In this document: positions 49,850 through 58,281 of the stretch, piece after piece
How positions within the stretch are numbered: the first letter of the stretch is position 1
Layout: each line of letters starts with the position of its first letter
Assembly (NCBI GenBank): GCA_017521605.1
Contig: JAFXCD010000009.1
Span: 62,001 to 126,000 of the forward strand
Length of the DNA stretch: 64,000 nt
From: Lachnospiraceae bacterium
GTDB taxonomy: Bacteria > Bacillota > Clostridia > Lachnospirales > Lachnospiraceae
Reading direction: 5' to 3'
Made by a program: the position numbers and the translations under genes
Notes under the pieces: model-generated
What the model was told of the DNA's origin: nothing
Database searches by the model: none
What the model saw: the letters and a program-made list of their open reading frames with translations, nothing else

Positions 49850-51343
49850 TTAAATCGCTTCTATATTTCTTCGTAGCACTGACATGGGAAAGAAATCCAA
49901 CATGTCCTTGTCATTTTCTGAATCACCGGCTGCCAGAACCTTATCCTTCTCATAACCATAATATTCACAAATTCGCTGTACCCCGGTCAGCTTATTTGCC
50001 TCCCGTCCTGTGATTTCCAGATATTTCCCCTCCAAAACCAGTGTCAATTTTGCATTGTCTGCGTTCACTGCTAATTTCTCCCGTAAAACATCATATGTCT
50101 GCGAGAGCTTTCGTCCGGTTCCGGTTATTTTATAAACCTTTCCATCCTGTTCGTATATCCTCACCTTCACAGAATGTGCTCGCAACAGCTGTAGTACCGT
50201 TTGCACTACCTCTTGTTCTATGGATGTTATCCAAGTTTTCTTCTCCTGAAACAAGCAAACCATTCCTCCGTTAGCAAAAACACCACCGGACAAAAATGGT
50301 TTTATGGCATGACACTTTTTCAAGGCATGGACCAGAGGCAAAGAGGTTGCCAGATAAATCCCTGCATATTGACTCCAATGTGCAAGCTGCTTTACCACCT
50401 GCTCATCAATGCTCTCACAGCCTTCCTTTATTAATGTTCCATCTACATCCAGAAACATGGCCTGTGGAACGGTTGCCACGCGAAAAGCCGGGTATTTGCC
50501 ATAGCATACCATCTCAGGCATATCCATACGATTGCTATAGGCCAGATAGCAACTGCACTCACGTTGACCGCAGCCTTTTATCTCTAAGGGTGGCTCCAAA
50601 TCATAGGACTGGTAAATATTCCCCAGCCTTTTCCTGCTGATATTGCAGGGTGTAACATCCCCATTAGAATGTACAAACAGTGCCTTACCCTGACAACCCT
50701 TACATTGTGCTGCCTGCGCCTTTGTATGCTTCAACAGATATGGGAAAAATGCATCTATTTTCACAAAATCTGCAATTTCGGCTTCGGTATAGGGTCTTCC
50801 CAAACCATCCATAGGATTTACCCACATATAAACAGCCTTTGATAGCTTTTCACGTAACTGAGTCAGCCTTTCCCTCTGTTCAGGTACACCTACCGAGCCT
50901 ACGCAAAAGCCTACCTGCTCCTTTTCCAACAATTTACATTGGTTTAAAAAACACTCACCACTAACCATAGTAGGGTGAAATGTACACCACAGACGAAGCT
51001 TCTCTCTACAACCGCCTGCCTGTTGAAATACCTTCAGCATATGCTCCACCGGAAAGCTAAGATTGGTTTGACAACCTACCAGCTCCAGCTGTGGTAATTT
51101 GCTCAGGACTGCCATAGCCTCCCAGTAATATTCATGAATCAAAGCCTCTCCATATGGAACTATCTGAACTGCTCCTACATCCGTTCTTTGCTCCACAAAA
51201 TGCACAAAGCGTACCAGCTCTACTGCATCCGCTTCCAACTCTCGCTTAGAAACATGCTTAGAAAAGGGGCAATATGCACAAGAATAATTACAGGACTTTA
51301 TCAAGCCCCTATAAAAAATCTGTTTCAGACTCTTATTCTCCAT
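49850..51343 (-). CDS. STM4011 family radical SAM protein fused to a HAD phosphatase
   Basis: 497 residues. The radical SAM cluster motif is CNYSCAYC at residues 18-25; further Cys (214, 217, 233, 258, 263, 265) may bind a second cluster (CKGCQG, SNGDVTPCNIS). From about 295 a Cof-like HAD phosphatase follows: MFLDVDGTLIKEG, ATSLPLVHALKKC, GGVFANGGM and VLAAGDSENDKDMLDFF. Family members without the HAD are about 290 residues, so this is a fusion. The start at 51343 has AAGGA 5 bases upstream and overlaps the STM4012 gene by 11 bp. Confidence 0.87.
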   Translation of the reverse strand: MENKSLKQIFYRGLIKSCNYSCAYCPFSKHVSKRELEADAVELVRFVHFVEQRTDVGAVQIVPYGEALIHEYYWEAMAVLSKLPQLELVGCQTNLSFPVEHMLKVFQQAGGCREKLRLWCTFHPTMVSGECFLNQCKLLEKEQVGFCVGSVGVPEQRERLTQLREKLSKAVYMWVNPMDGLGRPYTEAEIADFVKIDAFFPYLLKHTKAQAAQCKGCQGKALFVHSNGDVTPCNISRKRLGNIYQSYDLEPPLEIKGCGQRECSCYLAYSNRMDMPEMVCYGKYPAFRVATVPQAMFLDVDGTLIKEGCESIDEQVVKQLAHWSQYAGIYLATSLPLVHALKKCHAIKPFLSGGVFANGGMVCLFQEKKTWITSIEQEVVQTVLQLLRAHSVKVRIYEQDGKVYKITGTGRKLSQTYDVLREKLAVNADNAKLTLVLEGKYLEITGREANKLTGVQRICEYYGYEKDKVLAAGDSENDKDMLDFFPMSVLRRNIEAI

Positions 51344-52628
51344 AAGTATCCTTCCATTCACTCATGCGTTGCCGTATTTCCTTTGATATCAGAGCGGGAC
51401 CAATATAATCAGACAGCGCCATACCCTCCTCGGAAAGATGCAACCGTTTTCCCTCTAACACCAAATAGTCTTTTTCCAAACAATCTTGTAGTATATCATA
51501 ATCCTTAAATAAATCGGACCCAAATCTATCCTGATACTCCCGCAACAGAATTCCTCTGCCGGCCAACAGATTCTTAATTACATACCTACGCCGTACCTCC
51601 TCTTCAGACAAAATGCATCCGTAAGCAATTTGACGATAGTCCTGACATTGTATATAATCCTTCAGAATTCTTTGACAAGTCTCCTGTTTCACACCATAGG
51701 GTGTACAAAAATGTACATTTCCGATATAGCTCCTTCCCCCACAGCCTATGGAGATTGTATTCTCAAAGCCGCACTCTGACGCTGCCATCTTTTCTGTCTT
51801 TCCGGCCTTTGTTGCCACAAACCTGCGCATAGAAGTTTGATGATACCCTCTATTACACAAAAAGTCCCGAATAAAACAATAAAACATGTAGCGACTGTCA
51901 GAGGCTTTTTCCTGCTTCCTGTCTAAAATAGTTCCGGGCTTTATATATAGCGGATAAATAAATATTTCATCCGGCTCATAAGAAACTGCTTCTTCCAGAG
52001 AGCTTCTTATAGTTTCTAAGGTTTGTCCCTTGATTCCATAGATGAAGTCCAGATTCAAACAAGGAAACATTGCCTGCTTTAGCAGCTTTATGGCTTCCCT
52101 CGCCTGTTTTACCGTATGATGACGGCATAACCGGTCAAGCTCTGCCTGACAAAAGCTCTGTACACCAATACTCACTCTTGATACCTTATTTTCCTTCATA
52201 ATACATAGTTTCTCCCAAGTGGTCTGATTGGGGGCAGTTTCAATAATAATGGTGGGGGAAACATCCCAGCCAAACCCTGCTTTTGCCATAGCAAACAGTC
52301 TCTCCAATTGCTCCTTAGACAACAATAACGGTGTTCCGCCACCTATAGTCAAATCCGAAAATACAATATCCTGCAAGGCATATTGCTCTATCTGTCTCTG
52401 ACAGGCGTCTAAATACTCTGAAATAAAATCCTCCTTTTGTCCTGTTACAGAGAATAAATTACAGTAACCACATTTGCTTTCACAAAAAGGAATATGGAAA
52501 TACAAGCTATTCTTTTGTTGCTTCAAAAGTGGTTTATACTGCTCTATAAAGCTTTGTTCTATCTTCCTATAGGCTGTTTTATGAGGATAACTATACATAT
52601 ATTGTTGATAAATATCTTTGTAATCCAT
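51333..52628 (-). CDS. STM4012 family radical SAM protein (HemN/HemW-like)
   Basis: 431 residues. HemN-type radical SAM motif CESKCGYCNLFSV after YFHIPF; then DLTIGGGTPLLLSKEQLERL, RVSIGVQSFCQAELDRLCRHH, CLNLDFIYGIKGQTLETI and a C-terminal HemN-like winged region. It is distinct from housekeeping HemW by the partner genes on both sides. It probably performs an anaerobic radical reaction; the substrate is unknown. Confidence 0.88.
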   Translation of the reverse strand: MDYKDIYQQYMYSYPHKTAYRKIEQSFIEQYKPLLKQQKNSLYFHIPFCESKCGYCNLFSVTGQKEDFISEYLDACQRQIEQYALQDIVFSDLTIGGGTPLLLSKEQLERLFAMAKAGFGWDVSPTIIIETAPNQTTWEKLCIMKENKVSRVSIGVQSFCQAELDRLCRHHTVKQAREAIKLLKQAMFPCLNLDFIYGIKGQTLETIRSSLEEAVSYEPDEIFIYPLYIKPGTILDRKQEKASDSRYMFYCFIRDFLCNRGYHQTSMRRFVATKAGKTEKMAASECGFENTISIGCGGRSYIGNVHFCTPYGVKQETCQRILKDYIQCQDYRQIAYGCILSEEEVRRRYVIKNLLAGRGILLREYQDRFGSDLFKDYDILQDCLEKDYLVLEGKRLHLSEEGMALSDYIGPALISKEIRQRMSEWKDTYGE

Positions 52629-52651
52629 CCCTATCCTACTTTCTCGCTTTT

Positions 52652-53536
52652 CTATTCACCAATGAAAAAATGCTTGTAGGGAACTGTATTGACAATGGGA
52701 TGATTCATTCCATGAAATACACAATCATCCTCACCATAGCAACTTCCATGGTCAGAACAACAGATAACAAACGTCTTGTTTCTCTTGGCAAATGCATCAA
52801 ACAATCTTTCCAGCTCCCCATCTACATATTGAAGAGCTGCTGCATGGGTTTTTTTATTGTCCTTCTTCTCTCCCTCTAAATAAAAGTAGTTGGGATAATG
52901 AATGGCATCGATATTTATGTACATAAATATTCTCTGTTCTGTAGGCGTCTGACTTAATTTCTTAATAGCCAAATCTATCTGATTCTTCGCACTATCCTTC
53001 ACCGGACAGCCAAAGGAGGGATTCCAGTAGCTATGCTGGAAAAATCCCGGAAATACCTTGCCGATGTCGGAACGCTTGTCAAAAAAGGCCACACCTCCAA
53101 TGCAATGAGTCTCATATCCCACTTTTGCCAATCCTTCTACAAAGGTTGCACCCTCAAATGCAAAGGAATTCGGCGGTACTTTTTTTCCCATACCAATATT
53201 TCGTGGAAAAAACAACATCTCCCTGTCCATCATGGATTTTGCATCATAATCACATGGTAAAAATCCGGAAAACATGGCATGATGAGATGGATAGGTAAAA
53301 TTCCCCGGTGCCTGACACTTACACCAGCTGCCGTAGCGATTCAAAACAGGAGTGGTATTCTTCTCCTCTTCCTCCTTTGCCACATCATAGCGTAATGTAT
53401 CCAGACATACAAAAAGAATGTCATATGTCCCTACTACTTCATTCATATTTATAACAGCTTCTGTATTCTTTTTGGTTCTTTGCATGTCCCCAAAAGGAAC
53501 TTCTGTTATCAATTCATCTTTTACCAATGCATCCAT
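52652..53536 (-). CDS. STM4013/SEN3800 family hydrolase (alkaline-phosphatase/sulfatase fold)
   Basis: 294 residues. The metal-binding N-terminus is YDILFVCLDTLRYDVA, followed by TPVLNRYGSWCKCQAPGNFT, YPSHHAMFSGFLP and the C-terminal metal site VICCSDHGSCYGEDD. It resembles phosphatase/sulfatase-type hydrolases, with no sulfatase Cys-x-Pro-x-Arg signature. Cytoplasmic. It lies between the STM4012 and STM4014 genes on one transcript. Confidence 0.87.
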   Translation of the reverse strand: MDALVKDELITEVPFGDMQRTKKNTEAVINMNEVVGTYDILFVCLDTLRYDVAKEEEEKNTTPVLNRYGSWCKCQAPGNFTYPSHHAMFSGFLPCDYDAKSMMDREMLFFPRNIGMGKKVPPNSFAFEGATFVEGLAKVGYETHCIGGVAFFDKRSDIGKVFPGFFQHSYWNPSFGCPVKDSAKNQIDLAIKKLSQTPTEQRIFMYINIDAIHYPNYFYLEGEKKDNKKTHAAALQYVDGELERLFDAFAKRNKTFVICCSDHGSCYGEDDCVFHGMNHPIVNTVPYKHFFIGE

Positions 53537-53569
53537 ATCCCTGCCATCTCCTATATTCTTCCTTATTTA

Positions 53570-54571
53570 TCAATTCTGCTGTGCTAACTGATACATATGT
53601 AACAGTTGATTTTTATAAATACAATTATCCTGAAAAATATCCTGATACAGCAAGTCACCCTGTCCGTTTATTTCAATAATAAGCGGCTCCAAGGTATTCT
53701 TCTCCAGCATAATATCAATCCCTGCATAAGATAATGCAGGAAACAGCTTCATGGCATTGGTACATAGTGTAACTATTTCCTCTTGCTTTTGTGCAGGGAG
53801 CTTAAGCTCTTCTACCGGAAGCGCCTGATTATTCAGATGCAAATTGGTAATAGGACCCTTTGATTGTCTGGCTACTACAAAGTCCACCTTCCCAAACTGC
53901 CACACTACCCTCAAATCATACTTCTTACCTTGGTAATCCGCTTTAGGATACCATCTTTCTACCATGCTTTCCATAGAAAGAATCCTATCCAACAGGCTTC
54001 GTATTTGCACGCTATCTTCTATTCGATACAGCTTCTTTGTGTTAATCAGTTGCCCCTGTTCCAAATGTCCGCAGGTATATAAAACCTCTCTGTTTCTTTC
54101 AGGATAAAAACGATATGCCGCAATTCCTGCTGCACCGGAGCTTTGCACCGGCTTAATAAACACAGCATATTCCCTTTTTGAAAGCATCAACTGCTTTAAT
54201 TCTTCCAAACAATTAATGTGGGTACCTAGCATTTTTGTGACAGGTACCCCTTGCTCCATCAGTTTTTCCTTGCATCTTACCTTATGTAAAACTTCTTGAA
54301 TTGCATCCGGATGATTTAAGAACTGAAGTTTCTTATTTGCTGCAAAGCGATTCAATAGACCGGTATATTGCCCCAGTAAAGCTTCCATCTGCTCGATTTG
54401 GACCTCTTGATACACAAAAGGGTCTATTTTAACTACCGCCTCTTCTAATTCCTCCTGCACACATTGAAAAATATTTTCAAAGGACACCGGAATCTCCAAC
54501 TCCCTGGCTGCTTTCAAAAAGTAGTCCGTACGCTTTGTACCTTCACAACCTACTAAAATTATTTTTTTCAT
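53570..54571 (-). CDS. STM4014 family protein (ATP-grasp-like)
   Basis: 333 residues. Visible ATP-grasp features are VFIKPVQSSGAAGIAAYRF, DLRVVWQFGKVDFVVARQSK and SYAGIDIMLEKN...EINGQGDLL with the Glu-Ile-Asn of the metal site. ATP-grasp enzymes form amide or peptide-like bonds through an acyl phosphate. The start ATG overlaps the stop of the STM4015 gene (TAATG), giving coupling. Confidence 0.85.
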   Translation of the reverse strand: MKKIILVGCEGTKRTDYFLKAARELEIPVSFENIFQCVQEELEEAVVKIDPFVYQEVQIEQMEALLGQYTGLLNRFAANKKLQFLNHPDAIQEVLHKVRCKEKLMEQGVPVTKMLGTHINCLEELKQLMLSKREYAVFIKPVQSSGAAGIAAYRFYPERNREVLYTCGHLEQGQLINTKKLYRIEDSVQIRSLLDRILSMESMVERWYPKADYQGKKYDLRVVWQFGKVDFVVARQSKGPITNLHLNNQALPVEELKLPAQKQEEIVTLCTNAMKLFPALSYAGIDIMLEKNTLEPLIIEINGQGDLLYQDIFQDNCIYKNQLLHMYQLAQQN

Positions 54572-55431
54572 TATTCTGTCAACATGGCATAACGATATAC
54601 TTCATCATCATCCTCATCCGCTTCATTCTGCTCGTCCAAGTCAATGGAAATAGGCAATGCCTCTAACTTTTCCATCATTTCATCAGATAAATAGTGGAAG
54701 TGTAAATCTACTGTAGTAATGTTGGGATACTTGGGCAAAGCCTCCAGCAACATCTGACCACCCTTGTCGGACAATGTACCATTGGACAAATCCAATGTAG
54801 TAATCCTACTCATGTATTTAGAAGCCAATATAGCCTCCGTAACTTCATCCTGAATTTCACTGTCATTAATACCCAAATATTCTAATTTCGTAAAATCTGT
54901 CTTCTCCAACAAATCCTGAATGGTCTTTTCATCTCCGTCAAAGCCATAACCATCACTTCCCAAATAAAGATTTAATTTCTTTAAATTCGGCAGCTTAGCA
55001 TTTGCAATCTGTTCAATTACATCAGAAGGAAGTCCACCACAAATAATCTCCAGACTTTCCAGATTTTCATGACAAATCTCTCCCAAGGTCAACTCCATAC
55101 TACCCTTAATGGTTACTTCCTTCAAATTAGGTAGTGCTTTCCACAATTCAGAATAATTTCCCTGAATAATCCATGAAACCTCACAATCTTCATAGTCCAT
55201 ATCTCCGATAAACAATCTCTTAATATGGGCAAATTTGTCCTTGTTTTCTACAATTCCGTCAATAATAGGCTGGCAACTATCTTCCCATGCCCCTCCCCAG
55301 CATGCTATAACCAGCTCTTCGATTTGAGGCAACTCCTTATCTTCCATGATTTCTACAATCATGGTTTCTGCGGACTTACCGTTTTCATCATAATCCTCCC
55401 AGTCATAACCATATGTTTTGCTCTTATACAT
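54571..55431 (-). CDS. STM4015 family leucine-rich-repeat protein
   Basis: 286 residues. Residues about 70-270 contain repeated LRR units (LPNLKEVTIKGSMELTLGEI, LESLEIICGGLP, LPNLKKLNLYLG, LEYLGINDSEI, ITTLDLSNGTL, ITTVDLHFHYL), bounded by an acidic tail (NEADEDDDEVYRYAML). The start at 55431 has GGAGG upstream. It is the first gene of the five-gene cluster. LRR proteins bind partners, so it may deliver a substrate protein; that is inference. Confidence 0.87.
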   Translation of the reverse strand: MYKSKTYGYDWEDYDENGKSAETMIVEIMEDKELPQIEELVIACWGGAWEDSCQPIIDGIVENKDKFAHIKRLFIGDMDYEDCEVSWIIQGNYSELWKALPNLKEVTIKGSMELTLGEICHENLESLEIICGGLPSDVIEQIANAKLPNLKKLNLYLGSDGYGFDGDEKTIQDLLEKTDFTKLEYLGINDSEIQDEVTEAILASKYMSRITTLDLSNGTLSDKGGQMLLEALPKYPNITTVDLHFHYLSDEMMEKLEALPISIDLDEQNEADEDDDEVYRYAMLTE

Positions 55432-55506
55432 AAAAATACCTCCACAAAAAATTATTTCAGATGTCTTTTGTCTACTACATCCCACACCGTTATTTTCTTA
55501 ATTATA

Positions 55507-55772
55507 TAATAATTATCACTAATTTGCCACTAATTTTCATTACAAAAGGTGCGAAAATGGCTCTTGCATTGCCTACATCCATATGTTACTATCATTTTAA
55601 GCAAATGATTTCTATAATTCTTGGCAACATGCCTTTTGCAGTATCTACTGTCTTTCGGAGCCCATGCTCCACTCTTAAGAAATCCGGCTTATTATCCAAC
55701 TTATACTTTCAAATAGGTACTTACTACCCGCACCTTGATAACTTCATCAGGCTTTACACTTTTCTTTTACCT
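55507..55772. other. spacer before the STM4011-4015 operon
   Basis: No credible gene. A TATAAT-like element lies on the minus strand near 55500-55510 and could be the -10 of the STM4015 gene. A direct repeat of CACTAATTT occurs near 55515-55540. Nothing else stands out. Confidence 0.35.
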
Positions 55773-55806
55773 AAAAAGGTGCAGGTCTTGGAGTTCCAAG
55801 GCCTGC
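55773..55806 (-). terminator. intrinsic terminator after the P-loop kinase gene
   Basis: 12-bp stem with one G-U pair (GCAGGCCTTGGA... read on the minus strand, 55781-55792 with 55795-55806) and a 2-base loop, followed on the minus strand by TTTTT. It lies 18 bp after the stop at 55824. Confidence 0.8.
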
Positions 55807-55823
55807 CTCTTCTTACTATAATC

Positions 55824-56612
55824 CTAAATTAACTTCACTATTTCTTTTATATCGTACCCCTTCGATGGTAACACAACAGACTTCTCTCCCAGGACATCCC
55901 GGATAATGGTTAACTCCAACTGCTGCCTGTGTTTAAAATGTGCTATCAAATCCGCCTCTGTGCTGTAGCCATTCTTTTGGGCATAAGGAGAGTTAAGGAA
56001 ATACTCCATCATTATCCGAAACCAGGCTTCCCGGCCTTCCTCGTCACAACGTTCCTTTCGGATGATTTGGATATTTTTCGGAATGTCCTCTGAATACAGG
56101 TATAGTAACAGGAACTGCTCATTATCCACCTTCTCATAAAACTCCCGATAGAAATCCATAATCTCCTCATCACTCATCAGGTGAAACAGAATCATATCCT
56201 CCACCAGATTCTGGAAAAAGGCACATTCAAAGAGATATCCGTTTTCCCGGAAGCTTTCATATCTACTGAAAACAATCTCCTTGATTTTGGAGAGGGGCTT
56301 ACGACCGTTATAGATTTCATAAGTCTCCAGCTCCTCATAAAATTCTCTTTGCTCCGTCCTGATTTGGGTATACATAACAATGCAGTATCCATTCTCCCGA
56401 ACCGTATGCTCAATGATATCTTCCCGGAGTGCAGGATACTTCCTCAAAACTTCTTCATACTCCGCTTCTGTCATACGGGCACACCAGGCCAACTCCACCG
56501 GCGAGTAATCCCCTTCCCGACATACCTTTATCTCTGGCACTGCCTCACAAATTCCATTTACCAGGGTACTTTTTCCGGCTCCCTGAATTCCTTCTACAAA
56601 TACATTTTTCAT
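55824..56612 (-). CDS. P-loop kinase-like protein
   Basis: 262 residues. Walker A is VEGIQGAGKSTLVNGI at residues 5-20. The rest is acidic and helical (YSRDGREIGW-type segments are absent), with NLVEDMILFHLMSDEEIMD and LLYLYSEDIPKNIQII, a lid-like segment resembling deoxynucleoside-kinase and zeta-toxin-type kinases. Substrate unknown. The start at 56612 is the first ATG after AAAGGA, with the KNVFVEG strand. Confidence 0.75.
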   Translation of the reverse strand: MKNVFVEGIQGAGKSTLVNGICEAVPEIKVCREGDYSPVELAWCARMTEAEYEEVLRKYPALREDIIEHTVRENGYCIVMYTQIRTEQREFYEELETYEIYNGRKPLSKIKEIVFSRYESFRENGYLFECAFFQNLVEDMILFHLMSDEEIMDFYREFYEKVDNEQFLLLYLYSEDIPKNIQIIRKERCDEEGREAWFRIMMEYFLNSPYAQKNGYSTEADLIAHFKHRQQLELTIIRDVLGEKSVVLPSKGYDIKEIVKLI

Positions 56613-56679
56613 AAACGAAACCATCCTTTCTGCTGTTTGTTGCCAAAGAGGTCCCATTCCTATCCGATTTTACGCACAA

Positions 56680-56799
56680 TCGAGTAGGATGACTCCTACT
56701 CGATACGCAAACGAACAGTTCGAAGCAAGCTTCTCACTGTTCTTACGCCCTGCAAATGAAATTTTGTGCAAGCACAATTTCGCTTGCCGGACTTTTGCA
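56680..56799. repeat. array of three adjacent palindromes
   Basis: TCGAGTAGGA-TGAC-TCCTACTCGA at 56680-56703 is perfect. The second, 56706-56748, has outer CGCAAACGAACAGT / ACTGTTCTTACG and apex GAAGC-AA-GCTTC (56722-56733). The third, 56751-56799, has TGCAAA / TTTTGCA outside and apex GTGC-AA-GCAC (56766-56775). It fills the spacer between the kinase-like and GNAT genes and has no coding frame. The two inner apices match that of the thrS palindrome. Confidence 0.7.
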
Positions 56800-56980
56800 A
56801 CAAAAAAGAGAGGTTATGAGAACATAATCCACTTTTGGCAACATGACTACCAGTATGCGCACACCTGCCCACACTGTTGAAAACTTCATGTACTCAAAAG
56901 TAAACTATCTTCTCATCTTTTCACCTCTCTCCTGTTGATACCCATATTTTAGCATTGGGATTGTTTAATTGTCAAATGTA

Positions 56981-57484
56981 TTATTTCCTCACCCTCAGCA
57001 AGAAATGACTTTCATCCTCTCCTGCCACATAAGCTCCATTCTTGCAGATAGCTTTAAAGGAGGGGGTATTGCTCTTGAGCACTCGCAAATAGATTTCCTC
57101 TTCCGGTACGATTTGCCTTGCCAGCTCCAGTACCAAAGCCATTCCCTTAGTGCCATACCCCTTTCCACGATACTCTCTTTTGATACTGTAACCAATATGT
57201 CCGGCACCGGTTTTCAGCGCTTCCGTCAGGTAATGGCGGATACGAAACTCGCCTACCAGCACCTCTCCATCCCACAGATAGTAGTAGGTCTCGGGCACAA
57301 ACCAGTCCGGCATATTCACAGGCTTTTCATGCATCATAAGCTCCGGCAATACTTTATCCACATATTCCTGATAGGACACTCCTTCATAAGGATTGGTCAG
57401 CCCATTCTCATCTGCCGGCAAAGCGGTCACATATTCCCACTGATGCTTCGCATCTTCCATGTTCATTTTGCGTAATTCCAACAT
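56981..57484 (-). CDS. GNAT family N-acetyltransferase
   Basis: 167 residues. Motif A is IGYSIKREYRGKGYGTKGMA; the N-terminal half shows WDGEVLVGEFRIRHYL. C-terminal strand is LRVLKSNTPSFKAICKNGA. GNAT fold with unknown acceptor. It follows the methyltransferase gene by 11 bp. Confidence 0.9.
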   Translation of the reverse strand: MLELRKMNMEDAKHQWEYVTALPADENGLTNPYEGVSYQEYVDKVLPELMMHEKPVNMPDWFVPETYYYLWDGEVLVGEFRIRHYLTEALKTGAGHIGYSIKREYRGKGYGTKGMALVLELARQIVPEEEIYLRVLKSNTPSFKAICKNGAYVAGEDESHFLLRVRK

Positions 57485-57495
57485 ACTACTGCCTC

Positions 57496-58281
57496 CTATC
57501 TCTTCCTCAAAATATCCAAGCTGTGGGAGGTGGCGCCAATCAAGTCCATTCTCTCACACACGGTAAAATGGTACTTCAGCCACATCTCAAAGGTTTTCTC
57601 ATCCATGGCATCTATGGTCTCTCTCATATAGCTAGTGGCTCCGTCCGTAGCAACTATTTTAATTCTTTCTACTTCCTCGGAGAACTGTGCGTTCAGCTCG
57701 TCGATGTTTTCCAATCGAACCAGTTCAAACAAGTCCTTTTCTTCGGAAATGCAGAGGAAATCCTCCGTAAGCATATTGTTTTCCACACAATCCCACAAGT
57801 TGCCCATCTTAAATACATAGGTAAAAATCGTCTGCTCATTCATACAATATGCCACCAGAATATGTCCGCCCTTTTTCGTCACACGAATGGCCTCTGCCAT
57901 AGCCTTCTGTTTATCCTCCTTAGTATACAGATGATACATGGGACCCAGCACCATGGTAAGGTCAAAGCTCTCATCCGCAAACCTGGACAAATCCAGTGCA
58001 GTACCCTGATGGGTACGTATATTCTGAATGCCTTCGATTTTAGAATTCATAATTTCCAGATTGTGAATGGTGTACTCTAAGGCATCCACCTGATGACCTT
58101 CCTTGGCAAGAGCGATACTGTATCTGCCGGTTCCTGCTCCCACCTCCAGGATTTTCTTTTTGGAATCTCCCAGCAGCTCATGGATATATTTCATGGTAGT
58201 CAAATACTCTACACGTCCATGCCGCCTTAATAATCTTCCTTCTTCATCATAATTTGTATAGTAATTTTCTATGTAATTCAT
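57496..58281 (-). CDS. class I SAM-dependent methyltransferase
   Basis: 261 residues. Motif I is ILEVGAGTGRYSIALAKEG near residue 40, then VDALEYTIHNLEIM, LTMVLGPMYHLY and VTKKGGHILVAYC. It is a close paralog of the gene that runs off the left edge (1-200). The start at 58281 forms an ATGA overlap with the double-GNAT gene upstream; GGAGG lies 10 bases before it. Confidence 0.9.
   Translation of the reverse strand: MNYIENYYTNYDEEGRLLRRHGRVEYLTTMKYIHELLGDSKKKILEVGAGTGRYSIALAKEGHQVDALEYTIHNLEIMNSKIEGIQNIRTHQGTALDLSRFADESFDLTMVLGPMYHLYTKEDKQKAMAEAIRVTKKGGHILVAYCMNEQTIFTYVFKMGNLWDCVENNMLTEDFLCISEEKDLFELVRLENIDELNAQFSEEVERIKIVATDGATSYMRETIDAMDEKTFEMWLKYHFTVCERMDLIGATSHSLDILRKR

Noticed and set aside
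49850-55431. RiPP (modified peptide) biosynthesis cluster, because of two radical SAM proteins
   Set aside because: No Cys-rich or otherwise convincing precursor peptide, leader peptidase or transporter is near, and the gene set matches STM4011-4015. The 42-residue gene at 59560 is 4 kb away and has its own promoter.
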